Shown in pieces: positions 24,852 to 32,672 of a stretch of 60,685 nt of DNA. The notes beneath the pieces were generated by a model. It was not told the DNA's origin. It saw nothing but the letters and a program-made list of their open reading frames with translations, and did not search any database. The position numbers were made by a program, and so were the translations under genes. The stretch's first letter is position 1. Every line of letters begins with the position of its first letter. The stretch is from Brevundimonas intermedia (lineage in GTDB: Bacteria > Pseudomonadota > Alphaproteobacteria > Caulobacterales > Caulobacteraceae): assembly GCF_027922165.1 (NCBI RefSeq), contig NZ_BSFD01000011.1, positions 766,960-827,644 on the forward strand, in the 5' to 3' direction.

Positions 24852-26015
24852 TCAGCCCAGGGCCTGATCCAGATCCGCGATCAGGTCCTCGACGTTCTCG
24901 ACGCCGACTGAGAGCCGGATCAGGTTGTCGGTCACGCCGCCCGCCTCGCGGACCTCCTTGGGCACGCTGGCGTGGGTCATGATCGCCGGGTGGTTCACCA
25001 GGCTCTCGACCCCGCCCAGCGACTCCGCCAGCGTAAAGACCTGCACCCGTTCCAGCACCCGCTTGGTCCGCTCCAGGTTGCCCTCCAGCACCACCGTCAC
25101 CATGCCGCCGTAGCCGCCGTACATCTGCCGCGCCGCCAACGCGTGCTGCGGATGGGCGATCAGGCCGGGGTAGATGACCTTGGACACGCCCTTGCGGGTC
25201 TCCAGCCAGCGCGCCACCGTCAGGGCGTTCTCGCAGTGAGCCTTCATCCGCAGGGCCAAGGTCTTCAGGCCCCGGTTGGCCAGGAAGGCGTCGAACGGCC
25301 CCATGATGCCGCCGACCGAGTTCTGCAGGAACTTGATCCGCGTCGCCAGCTCGGGATCCGCCGTCACCAGCACCCCGCCAATGATGTCCGAATGGCCGTT
25401 CAGATACTTGGTCGCCGAGTGCATGACCACATCCGCCCCCAGGCTCAGCGGCTGCTGGCAGAAGGGGGTGGCGAAGGTGTTGTCCACGATCAGCAGCAGA
25501 CCGTGCGCCTTGGCCACCTTCGACAGGGCGGCGATATCGGCCAGCTTCATCAGCGGATTGGTCGGCGTTTCGACCCACAGCATCTTGGTCTTGGGCGTGA
25601 TCGCCGCCTCGACCGCGGCGATGTCGCTCAGGTCCACATAGGCGAAGTCCAGCCCCATGGTGCGCCGACGCACCCGCTCGAACAGCCGCCACGAGCCGCC
25701 GTACAGGTCGTCGCCGGTGACGATGTGATCGCCCGCGTCCAGCAGCTCCAGCGCCGTCGAGGTCGCCGCCATGCCCGAGCCGAAGCCGAACCCATGCGTG
25801 CCGCCCTCCAGGTCGGCGATACAGGCCTCGAACGCCTCGCGCGTCGGGTTCTTGCCCCGCGCATACTCATAGCCCTTGTTCACGCCCGGGCTTTCCTGGG
25901 CGTAGGTCGATGTGGCGTAGATCGGCGTCATCACCGCCCCGGTCGTCGGGTCAGGATGCTGGCCCGCATGGATGGCGCGGGTCGAGAAACCCTGGCTGTT
26001 CTTGGTGTCGGCCAT
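24852..26015 (-). CDS. Cystathionine gamma-lyase / gamma-synthase family enzyme
   Basis: A 387-residue PLP enzyme of the Cys/Met metabolism family. The PLP lysine is Lys203 in MHSATKYLNGH; the family parts YEYARGKNPTRE, GFGFGSGMAATS and VETPTNPLMKLAD are present. Its position 4 bp downstream of cystathionine beta-synthase makes cystathionine gamma-lyase (cystathionine to cysteine) the likely role, but the family cannot be separated from gamma-synthase by motif alone. Cytosolic tetramer expected. Confidence 0.92.
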   Translation of the reverse strand: MADTKNSQGFSTRAIHAGQHPDPTTGAVMTPIYATSTYAQESPGVNKGYEYARGKNPTREAFEACIADLEGGTHGFGFGSGMAATSTALELLDAGDHIVTGDDLYGGSWRLFERVRRRTMGLDFAYVDLSDIAAVEAAITPKTKMLWVETPTNPLMKLADIAALSKVAKAHGLLLIVDNTFATPFCQQPLSLGADVVMHSATKYLNGHSDIIGGVLVTADPELATRIKFLQNSVGGIMGPFDAFLANRGLKTLALRMKAHCENALTVARWLETRKGVSKVIYPGLIAHPQHALAARQMYGGYGGMVTVVLEGNLERTKRVLERVQVFTLAESLGGVESLVNHPAIMTHASVPKEVREAGGVTDNLIRLSVGVENVEDLIADLDQALG

Positions 26016-26019
26016 GGGA

Positions 26020-27420
26020 TTACCGGTTCAGGCTGAGGTGGTTGATCAGGTCGGTGCGGGTGATCAGGCCCACGAACCGCTCGCCGTCCAGCACGATGGC
26101 CACGCGGTCGCGGTCGAACACAGGAATCAGGGCGTCCAGCGGCTCCTTGACCTGAAGCGTGTCCAGATCGCGCGTCATGGCGTCGGCGACGGGCTTGGCG
26201 AACCGTTCCTTGCGGGTGATCTCGTCGGTGTTCATCACCTGGATCAGATCGCTCTCGTCCAGGATGCCGACCAGACGACCATCCTCTATGATCGGCAACT
26301 GGGACACGTCAGCGCCCTTCATCCGCTTGAAGGCGGTGTCCAGAGTGTCGCCCGGCCCAGCCACGACCACGTCGCCCTTCTCGTATTTGCGGTTGATCAG
26401 GTCCGAGAGGTCGCCGTGCAGCTCGCGCTCGCCCAGGCCCTGATCCGCCAGCCAGGCGTCGTTATAGACCTTGGACAGGTACTTGGCCCCGGTGTCACAG
26501 ACGAAGGTGACGCAGGTCTTGGCTTCCGTCTGTTCGCGGCACCAGCGCAGGGCTGAGGCGATCAGGGTGCCCGAGGACGACCCCGCCAGGATGCCTTCCT
26601 TCAGCAGCAGTTCGCGCGCCGTGGCGATCGCCTCCGCGTCCGGGATCGAATAGGCCTTGTCGATCAGGCTCATGTCCGCCGTATCGGGCACGAAGTTCTG
26701 GCCGATGCCCTCGACTGTATAGCTGCCGTCCGGACCGGGCACGCCGTCGTTGACGATGCCGGCCAGGGTCGATCCGACCGGATCGGCCAGAACGATCTCG
26801 GCGTTCGAGCCGACGCTCTTGAGGTAGCGCGCCACGCCGGTGATCGTCCCGCCCGAGCCGATACCGGCGACAAAGGCGTCGATGTCGCCCCCCGTCTGCT
26901 CCCAGATCTCCGGCCCCGTCGTCTTCACATGGGCGTCGGCGTTCGAGTGATTGGCGAACTGGTTGACGTAATAGGCGCCGGGAATGGCCTGGGACAGGCG
27001 CTCGGCCATGTCGGTGTAATATTCCGGGTGTCCGTGCGGCACATCCGAACGGGTCAGGCGAACATCGGCGCCCATGGCCCTGAGATGCTGGATCTTTTCC
27101 TTCGACATCTTGTCCGGAATGACCAGCAGCACTTTATAACCTCGCGCCCGGCCGACCAGGGTCAGGGCCAGGCCCGTATTGCCCGCCGTCGCCTCGACAA
27201 TGGTGCCACCTTCCTTCAGCCAGCCTTCCTTCTCAGCCGCATCCAGCATCTCGACGGCGATCCGATCCTTGATCGAGCCGCCGGGATTCTGGGACTCCAG
27301 CTTCAACAGCAGCCGACACTTGCCGGTGTCGATCTTCGTCACCTCCACCATCGGCGTCTTGCCGATCAGATCCAGCGGCGACTTCACGGTCGCGCTCAGG
27401 GCGGGTGCGGAAAGGGTCAT
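26020..27420 (-). CDS. Cystathionine beta-synthase
   Basis: Condenses serine and homocysteine to cystathionine, the first step of reverse transsulfuration. The 466-residue protein has a PLP fold-II catalytic domain with Lys51 in NPGGSIKDRI, the ATAGNTG phosphate loop and GIGSGGTITGVARYL, followed by two CBS domains in the last 120 residues (TLDTAFKRMKGADVSQLPII and AMTRDLDTLQV). These are the regulatory module that in some homologues binds S-adenosylmethionine. It is the first gene of the two-gene unit with the gamma-lyase. Confidence 0.93.
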   Translation of the reverse strand: MTLSAPALSATVKSPLDLIGKTPMVEVTKIDTGKCRLLLKLESQNPGGSIKDRIAVEMLDAAEKEGWLKEGGTIVEATAGNTGLALTLVGRARGYKVLLVIPDKMSKEKIQHLRAMGADVRLTRSDVPHGHPEYYTDMAERLSQAIPGAYYVNQFANHSNADAHVKTTGPEIWEQTGGDIDAFVAGIGSGGTITGVARYLKSVGSNAEIVLADPVGSTLAGIVNDGVPGPDGSYTVEGIGQNFVPDTADMSLIDKAYSIPDAEAIATARELLLKEGILAGSSSGTLIASALRWCREQTEAKTCVTFVCDTGAKYLSKVYNDAWLADQGLGERELHGDLSDLINRKYEKGDVVVAGPGDTLDTAFKRMKGADVSQLPIIEDGRLVGILDESDLIQVMNTDEITRKERFAKPVADAMTRDLDTLQVKEPLDALIPVFDRDRVAIVLDGERFVGLITRTDLINHLSLNR

Positions 27421-27468
27421 GGACGACTCCGTTGAGGATCTGGCGGAAGCTGAAGCCCCGCCTTCACT

Positions 27469-27494
27469 CGGTCAACTCACGCAAGATTTGACCG
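27469..27494. promoter_or_regulatory. Inverted repeat upstream of the transsulfuration operon
   Basis: CGGTCAA (27469-27475) and TTGACCG (27488-27494) form perfect 7-bp arms with a 12-bp spacer, 49 bp before the beta-synthase start. It may be an operator for a sulfur-sensing regulator or a leader hairpin. It does not match the SAM or SAH riboswitches that could be recalled. Confidence 0.35.
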
Positions 27495-27547
27495 CGGTGA
27501 ACAGTTCCCGATCCCTCTAAAGGGCATGACTGGCGGGATCACGGCAG

Positions 27548-27569
27548 AATGGCTATATTTATGGCCATA
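27548..27569. promoter_or_regulatory. Operator of the second toxin-antitoxin module
   Basis: A perfect palindrome TATGGCCATA (27560-27569) with a near copy AATGGCTATA (27548-27557), 12 bp centre to centre, ending 14 bp before the antitoxin start. The paired-box layout parallels the operator of the first module, although the box sequence differs. Antitoxin autorepression is inferred. Confidence 0.5.
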
Positions 27570-27583
27570 TTTGGAGAGACATA

Positions 27584-27835
27584 ATGGCCGCCTATAGCGT
27601 CGCCGAAGCCAAGAACAGCCTGCCGCGCCTCCTCGATAAGGCCATCGAGGGCGAGAAGGTGATCATCACCCGCCACGGCAAACCCGTCGCCGAAATCCGC
27701 TCTCTGCCGAGCCTGACGCCGGAACAGCGTAAGGCCAGGCTGCTGGAGATCGCCAACCGTCGCCTGTCCCAGCCCCCCCTGGGCATGACCACGGTCGAAT
27801 TGATCAACGGGATGTATGACGAGCCCGTCGAATGA
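27584..27835 (+). CDS. Phd/YefM-type antitoxin (second module)
   Basis: An 83-residue antitoxin: AAYSVAEAKNSLPRLLDKAIEGEKVIITRHGKPVAEI is the canonical Phd/YefM DNA-binding fold, and the short C-terminal tail would neutralise the toxin. GGAGAG lies upstream of the ATG. The stop overlaps the toxin start as ATGA. It is clearly not the same gene as the 1045-1335 antitoxin, which has a longer acidic tail. Confidence 0.92.
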   Translation: MAAYSVAEAKNSLPRLLDKAIEGEKVIITRHGKPVAEIRSLPSLTPEQRKARLLEIANRRLSQPPLGMTTVELINGMYDEPVE

Positions 27836-28272
27836 TCGACTATTTCGACGCCAGCGCCCTGGCGGCGATCCTGTTCAGCGAACCGGCCGGCCAATCGGTC
27901 GTTGATCACACCACAGCCACAGAGGCCGACCTCCTGGTAAGCGACTTCGTCGTGGCAGAGGTCTCTTCAGCCATCTCTCGCCTGGTCCGAATGCGGGCGC
28001 GCACAGCTGATCAGGGCGATCATCTGCTGGGCAATCTCGACGACTGGGTCAACGCCTCTGGCGACCTCATCGACATCCATCCGACCGACGTGCGCGAGGC
28101 GACCGCCCTCGTGCGCCAGTTCGACCTGAAACTCCGCGCGCCCGACGCGCTCCACATCGCGATCTGCCGACGCATCGACGCCCGGCTGATCACGCTCGAC
28201 AACAATCTAGCCGCCGCCGCCCAAGCCGTCGGCCTGCCCTGTATGAATCCTGCCGAGAGTTCGGCAGTCTGA
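27832..28272 (+). CDS. PIN-domain toxin (VapC-like, second module)
   Basis: A 146-residue putative endoribonuclease. PIN acidic residues are present in IDYFDASALA, VVAEVSSAISR, RAPDALHIAI and ITLDNNL. The ATG overlaps the antitoxin stop by 4 bp, so translation is coupled. Its stop lies only 8 bp before the rnr start, placing a toxin ribonuclease and an exoribonuclease in one apparent operon. Confidence 0.92.
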   Translation: MIDYFDASALAAILFSEPAGQSVVDHTTATEADLLVSDFVVAEVSSAISRLVRMRARTADQGDHLLGNLDDWVNASGDLIDIHPTDVREATALVRQFDLKLRAPDALHIAICRRIDARLITLDNNLAAAAQAVGLPCMNPAESSAV

Positions 28273-28280
28273 AAGACGAA

Positions 28281-30596
28281 ATGACCAAACCCACCCAACG
28301 TCCGCCCGCCGGCCTGCCCGACAAAGACACCCTCCTCGCCTTCCTGCGCGAGGCCGGCTCGGCCGAGAAGACCGACATCGCGCGCCACTTCGGGCTGAAG
28401 GGCGGCGACCGCCGGGCCTTGCGCGAAATGATCCGCGAACTCGAAGAAGAAGGAAAACTGGGCAAGCGCGGTCGTAAGGGCTTCGCCGAAGCCGGCGCCC
28501 TGCCCCCCGTCGGCGTGGCCGATGTGATCGAACGCGACGGCGACGGCGAACTTTACGTTCGCCTGGTCGAGGCCAGCGCCGACGCCCCCCGTGCTCTACT
28601 AATGCCAGACAAGGGCAAGCCCGGCCCCGCGCCCGGCCTGGGCGACCGGCTGCTGGTCAAGTTCCAGCGTGGCGGCGAGGGTTGGGAAGCCCGGCTGATC
28701 AAGAAACTGGACGTCGGCACGAACCGCGTCCTGGGCGTGATCCGCAAGTCGGCGCGCGAGACCCGCGTCGAGCCGGTCGATCGCCGCTCCAAGGACGTGC
28801 TGCTGGTGCCCCAGGCCCAGTCCGGCGATCTGCGCGACGGCGACCTGGTCCTGGCCGCCATCGAAAAGGGCGAGCAGCGCTATGGGCCCAAGCGCGGCAA
28901 GATCCTCGAGCACATTGGCAAGGAGGACGATCCCCGCGCCGCCTCCCTGATCGCCATCCACGCCCACGGCGTCCCGACCGGCTTCTCCGAAGCCGTCGAG
29001 CGCGAGGCCGAGGATCAGGCCCTGCCGACACTGAAGGGGCGCGAGGACCTGCGCGAGGTCCCCTTCATCACCATCGACCCCGCCGATGCGCGCGATCACG
29101 ACGACGCCGTCTATGCGGCCCGTGACGAGGATCCGAAGAACCCGAACGGCTGGATCGTCTGGGTCGCCATCGCCGACGTCGCCGCCTACGTCCGGCCCGG
29201 AACCCATCTGGACCGCGAGGCCCGCGACAAGGGCAACTCGACCTATTTCCCCGACCGCGTCGAGCCGATGCTGCCGGAAGTTCTGTCGAACGGCCTGTGC
29301 AGCTTGAAGGAGGGCGAGAACCGCGCCTGCCTGGCCGTGCGGATGGTGTTCGACAAGGACGGCCGCAAGACCGGCCACAAGTTCATGCGCGGCCTGATGC
29401 GGTCTCACGCCAAGCTCAGCTACGAACAGGCCCAGTCCGCCATTGACGGCCAGATCGACGACGCTACCGGCCCGATCATGGAGGCGATCCTCTATCCGCT
29501 GTGGAACGCCTATCACGCCATGCTGAAGGGCCGGCTGAAGCGCAGTCCTTTGCAGATCGAATCCGCTGAACGCCGCATCCGCATGGCTCCAGATGGCGGC
29601 ATCGCCTCGATCGAGAAGCGCGCCTCGCTGGAGGCGCACCGGCTGATCGAGGAGATGATGATCCAGGCCAACGTCTGCGCCGCCGAGACCCTGGAGCAGA
29701 AGAAAACGCCGCTGATCTATCGGATCCACGACGCCCCCAGCCAGGAGAAGATCTTCAACCTGGCCGACTTCCTCTCGACCATCGGCAAGCCGTGGAACAA
29801 GGGCGAGCCGGGCACGACCAAGCGGTTCAACAAGCTGTTGGACGAGACGCGCGACGGCGAATACGCCGATGTGGTCAATGAGGTGGTCCTGCGCACCCAG
29901 ATGCAGGCCATCTATTCGCCGGACAATGTCGGCCACTTCGGCCTGAACCTGGATCGCTACGCCCACTTCACCTCGCCGATCCGGCGCTATTCCGACCTGA
30001 TCGTCCACCGCGGCCTGATCCGGGCTCTGGGCCTCGGCAAGGACGGGCTGACGGATCGCGAGATCGCCGAACTGCCGGCCATCGCCGAGGGCGTCACCAT
30101 GACCGAGCGCCGGTCCATGGCCGCCGAGCGGGACGCCATGGACCGCTATATCGCGGCCTTCCTTGAAGACCGCGTCGGCGCGACCTTCACCGGACGGATC
30201 ACCGGCGTCACCCGCTTCGGCCTGTTCATCCGGCTGGACGAGACGGGCGCTGACGGCTTGGTCCCCGTCTCGACCCTGGGCAGCGAATATTTCAGCCACG
30301 ACGACCGCGCCCACGCCCTGGTCGGCGAACGCACCGGCAAGCGGTTCACCCTGGGCCGCAAGGTCGAGGTCAAGCTGATGGAGGCCACCCCGGTCACCGG
30401 CGGCCTGGTGTTCGAAATGCTCAGCGAACCGGAGCCCCGCGATCCCAACGCCCCGGCCCCGCGCTATGGCATTCGCGGGCGCGGCGGCGACGGCCCGCCC
30501 ATGCGCGGCAAGGGCCGGCCGGGCGGTCCCAAGCCTCGCAACGGCTCCAAGCCGGCGGGCGGGCTGAAGGGTGTGCGCAAGGGCAAGCGGAAATGA
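28281..30596 (+). CDS. rnr: Ribonuclease R
   Basis: A processive 3'-5' exoribonuclease of the RNB family that degrades structured RNA. The 771-residue protein has an N-terminal winged-helix/cold-shock region, the RNB catalytic motif ITIDPADARDHDDAVYAA with its metal-binding aspartates, the HFTSPIRRYSDLIVHR signature, an S1 domain (ATFTGRITGVTRFGLFIRLDETGADGLVPVS) and a Gly/Lys/Arg-rich tail. It is 8 bp after the PIN toxin; the next gene (Nudix) starts 7 bp on, so an operon of five genes from 27584 is likely. Confidence 0.95.
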   Translation: MTKPTQRPPAGLPDKDTLLAFLREAGSAEKTDIARHFGLKGGDRRALREMIRELEEEGKLGKRGRKGFAEAGALPPVGVADVIERDGDGELYVRLVEASADAPRALLMPDKGKPGPAPGLGDRLLVKFQRGGEGWEARLIKKLDVGTNRVLGVIRKSARETRVEPVDRRSKDVLLVPQAQSGDLRDGDLVLAAIEKGEQRYGPKRGKILEHIGKEDDPRAASLIAIHAHGVPTGFSEAVEREAEDQALPTLKGREDLREVPFITIDPADARDHDDAVYAARDEDPKNPNGWIVWVAIADVAAYVRPGTHLDREARDKGNSTYFPDRVEPMLPEVLSNGLCSLKEGENRACLAVRMVFDKDGRKTGHKFMRGLMRSHAKLSYEQAQSAIDGQIDDATGPIMEAILYPLWNAYHAMLKGRLKRSPLQIESAERRIRMAPDGGIASIEKRASLEAHRLIEEMMIQANVCAAETLEQKKTPLIYRIHDAPSQEKIFNLADFLSTIGKPWNKGEPGTTKRFNKLLDETRDGEYADVVNEVVLRTQMQAIYSPDNVGHFGLNLDRYAHFTSPIRRYSDLIVHRGLIRALGLGKDGLTDREIAELPAIAEGVTMTERRSMAAERDAMDRYIAAFLEDRVGATFTGRITGVTRFGLFIRLDETGADGLVPVSTLGSEYFSHDDRAHALVGERTGKRFTLGRKVEVKLMEATPVTGGLVFEMLSEPEPRDPNAPAPRYGIRGRGGDGPPMRGKGRPGGPKPRNGSKPAGGLKGVRKGKRK

Positions 30597-30603
30597 CCGC
30601 GGG

Positions 30604-31320
30604 ATGAGCGGAATGAAGGATCCCCCCTTCGACGCCGCCCAAGACCTCGCCGACGCTCCCCGCGTCGGCGGCGCCCAACGGCCCAAGGACGCGGCGACAT
30701 TGATCGTGACACGGGGCGGGTCGCGGCCTGAGGTGCTGATGGGAAGACGCGCGCCAGGGCATGTCTTCATGGCGTCGAAATGGGTGTTCCCGGGCGGGCG
30801 GATCGACCGGGCGGATTTCACCGCCGCCTCAACGGGCGATTTGACGTCCGACGTCGCACGGCGGCTGGAGGCCGAGGTTCCCGCCCACCGCGCCCGCGCC
30901 CTGGCCCTGACGGCGGTGCGCGAAACCTTCGAGGAGACCGGTTTGATCCTGGGCCGCCCCGCGCCGCCCGCCAACACAGCCGGGCCTTGGCGCGAGTATC
31001 GACAGGCTGGCGCCCTGCCCGATCTGTCGGCCCTGTCCTACATCGCCCGCGCCATCACCCCGCCCGGCCGCACGCGGCGGTTCGACGCCCGCTTCTTCAT
31101 GGCGCCGGCGGAGGCACTGCTGACGCCCGAACCGACCGCCGGCTCGGGTGAACTGGACGAGATCGCCTGGCTGCCGCTGGAAGACGCTCGCGCCCTTGAT
31201 CTGCCCGCCATCACCCGCTTCGTCCTGGGAGAACTGGCCGAGCGGTTTGAACGCCCAGATCGCCCGTTGCCCTTCGTGCGCATGGTCCGCGGCCGCCACG
31301 TCGTCGATCACAGGGACTGA
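30604..31320 (+). CDS. Nudix hydrolase with long pre-box insertion
   Basis: A 238-residue Nudix protein in which the G of the box (VFPGGRIDRADF) is separated from the helix ALTAVRETFEETGLIL by an insertion of about 35 residues, as in NUDT19-like hydrolases. The catalytic RETFEETG is intact. In rhizobia and relatives a Nudix gene often follows rnr and precedes rpmG, matching the order here. Start at 30604; a second ATG at 30613 is possible. Substrate unknown. Confidence 0.85.
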   Translation: MSGMKDPPFDAAQDLADAPRVGGAQRPKDAATLIVTRGGSRPEVLMGRRAPGHVFMASKWVFPGGRIDRADFTAASTGDLTSDVARRLEAEVPAHRARALALTAVRETFEETGLILGRPAPPANTAGPWREYRQAGALPDLSALSYIARAITPPGRTRRFDARFFMAPAEALLTPEPTAGSGELDEIAWLPLEDARALDLPAITRFVLGELAERFERPDRPLPFVRMVRGRHVVDHRD

Positions 31321-31322
31321 CC

Positions 31323-31730
31323 ATGCCCAGCGCCATCACCCTGCGCCTGACCACCGCCGACCCGGTCCCAGGCGTCGCCTACAGCCTGCAGGACAAGGCC
31401 AACACGCCGGTCGATCCCCGTGTCGCCGGCGATGGTCCGATCAGTTTCGACGTCCCCGTCACCCTGTCCGACGACGGGCGGCTGACCGGCCCTTTCGTGC
31501 GACGCGAAGGACCGTCGCGACGTTTCGTCTATATCGCCATCGGCACATCGGCCGGACAGCACAGCGAATGGAGCCGTCGCGCCAAGATCGACGTTCACGA
31601 CATTCCCGCCGACCTTCTTGGCTTGGCGCGCGAAGGGCGCGTGCTGGAAGTCGCCCTACCCGGCCGCGCCCGCGACGGCGGCCCCGCCTGCGCCACCGTG
31701 CGACCGCTCCAGCCCTGGCGCGCCGTCTGA
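31323..31730 (+). CDS. DUF5990 family protein
   Basis: A 135-residue cytosolic protein (ITLRLTTADPVPGVAYSLQDK, RRFVYIAIGTSAGQ, RRAKIDVHDIPADLL) matching the DUF5990 family, of unknown role. It is 2 bp after the Nudix stop, so it belongs to the same transcription unit. It is convergent with the following secreted protein gene with almost no gap. Confidence 0.7.
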   Translation: MPSAITLRLTTADPVPGVAYSLQDKANTPVDPRVAGDGPISFDVPVTLSDDGRLTGPFVRREGPSRRFVYIAIGTSAGQHSEWSRRAKIDVHDIPADLLGLAREGRVLEVALPGRARDGGPACATVRPLQPWRAV

Positions 31731-31731
31731 C

Positions 31732-32298
31732 CTATTCGGCGACCGGCTTTGTCAGGTCGAACTCGACGCGGAAATGCCGGTTCGACCGCCGCAGCTCATA
31801 GGCGAACATTCGATCCGGATGGACCTCCATCGCCCAGACATTGGTGGTCGAGACCCCCGCATCGTTGGCGTTGAACAAGGCGATCGATTCGCCGTCGACC
31901 GGGAATTCCTGTCGTTCGTCAGTGCCGGGGTTCGCCGTATCGCCGCCATACCAGTGCAGCACGTCGGTCGTGCCGTCCTCGTGCCGGTGATCATGCTTCA
32001 ACCGCAGACCCGAGTCCGTCCTCGTCACCACCCAGGTCCGCGACCGGTCCTCGCCCACCGCGAACGGGATCCGCACCTCGTCCGGCGAACAGTCGCGGAC
32101 GTGCATGATCAGCCGTTCGCTGGCGAACTTGGCGTCGGCGGCGTCGGTCGTGACCACTCGACCTTCGAATCTCTGGCCACACAGGGCGTTCAGCCGCGCC
32201 AGGAAATCGTTCTGGGCCGGAGCGGGGGCCGCATCTGCGACGCCGACGGACGACAGGGAAATCAGGGCCGCTGCGGCCAGCAAGGATGCGATTTTCAT
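31732..32298 (-). CDS. Secreted protein of unknown function
   Basis: A 188-residue protein with a clear signal peptide (KIASLLAAAALISLSSVGVADA), then a compact domain with two cysteines (LNALCGQRFEG and HVRDCSPDEVRI) and many charged residues (LKHDHRHEDGTTDVLHWYGGD). No family was recognised with confidence. It is likely periplasmic. It is divergent from rpmG. Confidence 0.75.
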   Translation of the reverse strand: MKIASLLAAAALISLSSVGVADAAPAPAQNDFLARLNALCGQRFEGRVVTTDAADAKFASERLIMHVRDCSPDEVRIPFAVGEDRSRTWVVTRTDSGLRLKHDHRHEDGTTDVLHWYGGDTANPGTDERQEFPVDGESIALFNANDAGVSTTNVWAMEVHPDRMFAYELRRSNRHFRVEFDLTKPVAE

Positions 32299-32348
32299 AC
32301 GCTCAGATTATATGTGAGCCGCACCGCATCAAGGTGACATCGCGCCCG

Positions 32349-32376
32349 TTGACTTTGGGGCGATCCAGAGTATGTT
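32349..32376 (+). promoter_or_regulatory. Candidate sigma-70-type promoter of rpmG
   Basis: TTGACT (32349-32354) and TATGTT (32371-32376) are separated by 16 bp and end 48 bp before the rpmG start, a good fit to the housekeeping consensus. Confidence 0.5.
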
Positions 32377-32424
32377 CCGCGCCTCTTATTTTAAGCGGCT
32401 TTCGCCGTCGCAGAGGTAATTCCG

Positions 32425-32592
32425 ATGGCCAAACCGGCTTCCATCAAGATCCGCCTGAACTCCACGGCCGACACCGGCTTCTTCTACGTCACCAAGAAGA
32501 ACGCCCGCACCATGACCGAGAAAATGGTCGTCAAGAAGTACGACCCGGTCGTGCGCAAGCACGTCGATTTCAAGGAAGGCAAGATCAAGTAA
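32425..32592 (+). CDS. rpmG: 50S ribosomal protein L33
   Basis: A 55-residue ribosomal protein with the L33 pattern [22 protein letters not shown]...[15 protein letters not shown]. It is the cysteine-free form, which does not need zinc. AGAGG lies upstream of the ATG and a strong intrinsic terminator follows the stop. Confidence 0.96.
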   Translation: MAKPASIKIRLNSTADTGFFYVTKKNARTMTEKMVVKKYDPVVRKHVDFKEGKIK

Positions 32593-32617
32593 GCCCTTGG
32601 TCAGCTGAGATACGCGA

Positions 32618-32650
32618 AACGCCCGGCTGGTCCCAGCCGGGCGTTTTCGT
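32618..32650 (+). terminator. Intrinsic terminator of rpmG
   Basis: A 12-bp perfect stem, AACGCCCGGCTG / CAGCCGGGCGTT (32618-32645), with a GTCC loop and a TTTTCGTTT tail. It stops rpmG transcription; the pleD gene on the other strand ends just beyond. Confidence 0.9.
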
Positions 32651-32672
32651 TTGTCTGGCGCCTGGTCGACGT

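Noticed and set aside
27421..27583. A SAM or SAH riboswitch ahead of cystathionine beta-synthase
   Set aside because: Only a 7-bp inverted repeat was found; the conserved core sequences of those riboswitches were not recognised.
28599..30977. A 792-codon minus-strand frame opposite rnr
   Set aside because: Antisense shadow of a clear RNase R gene.
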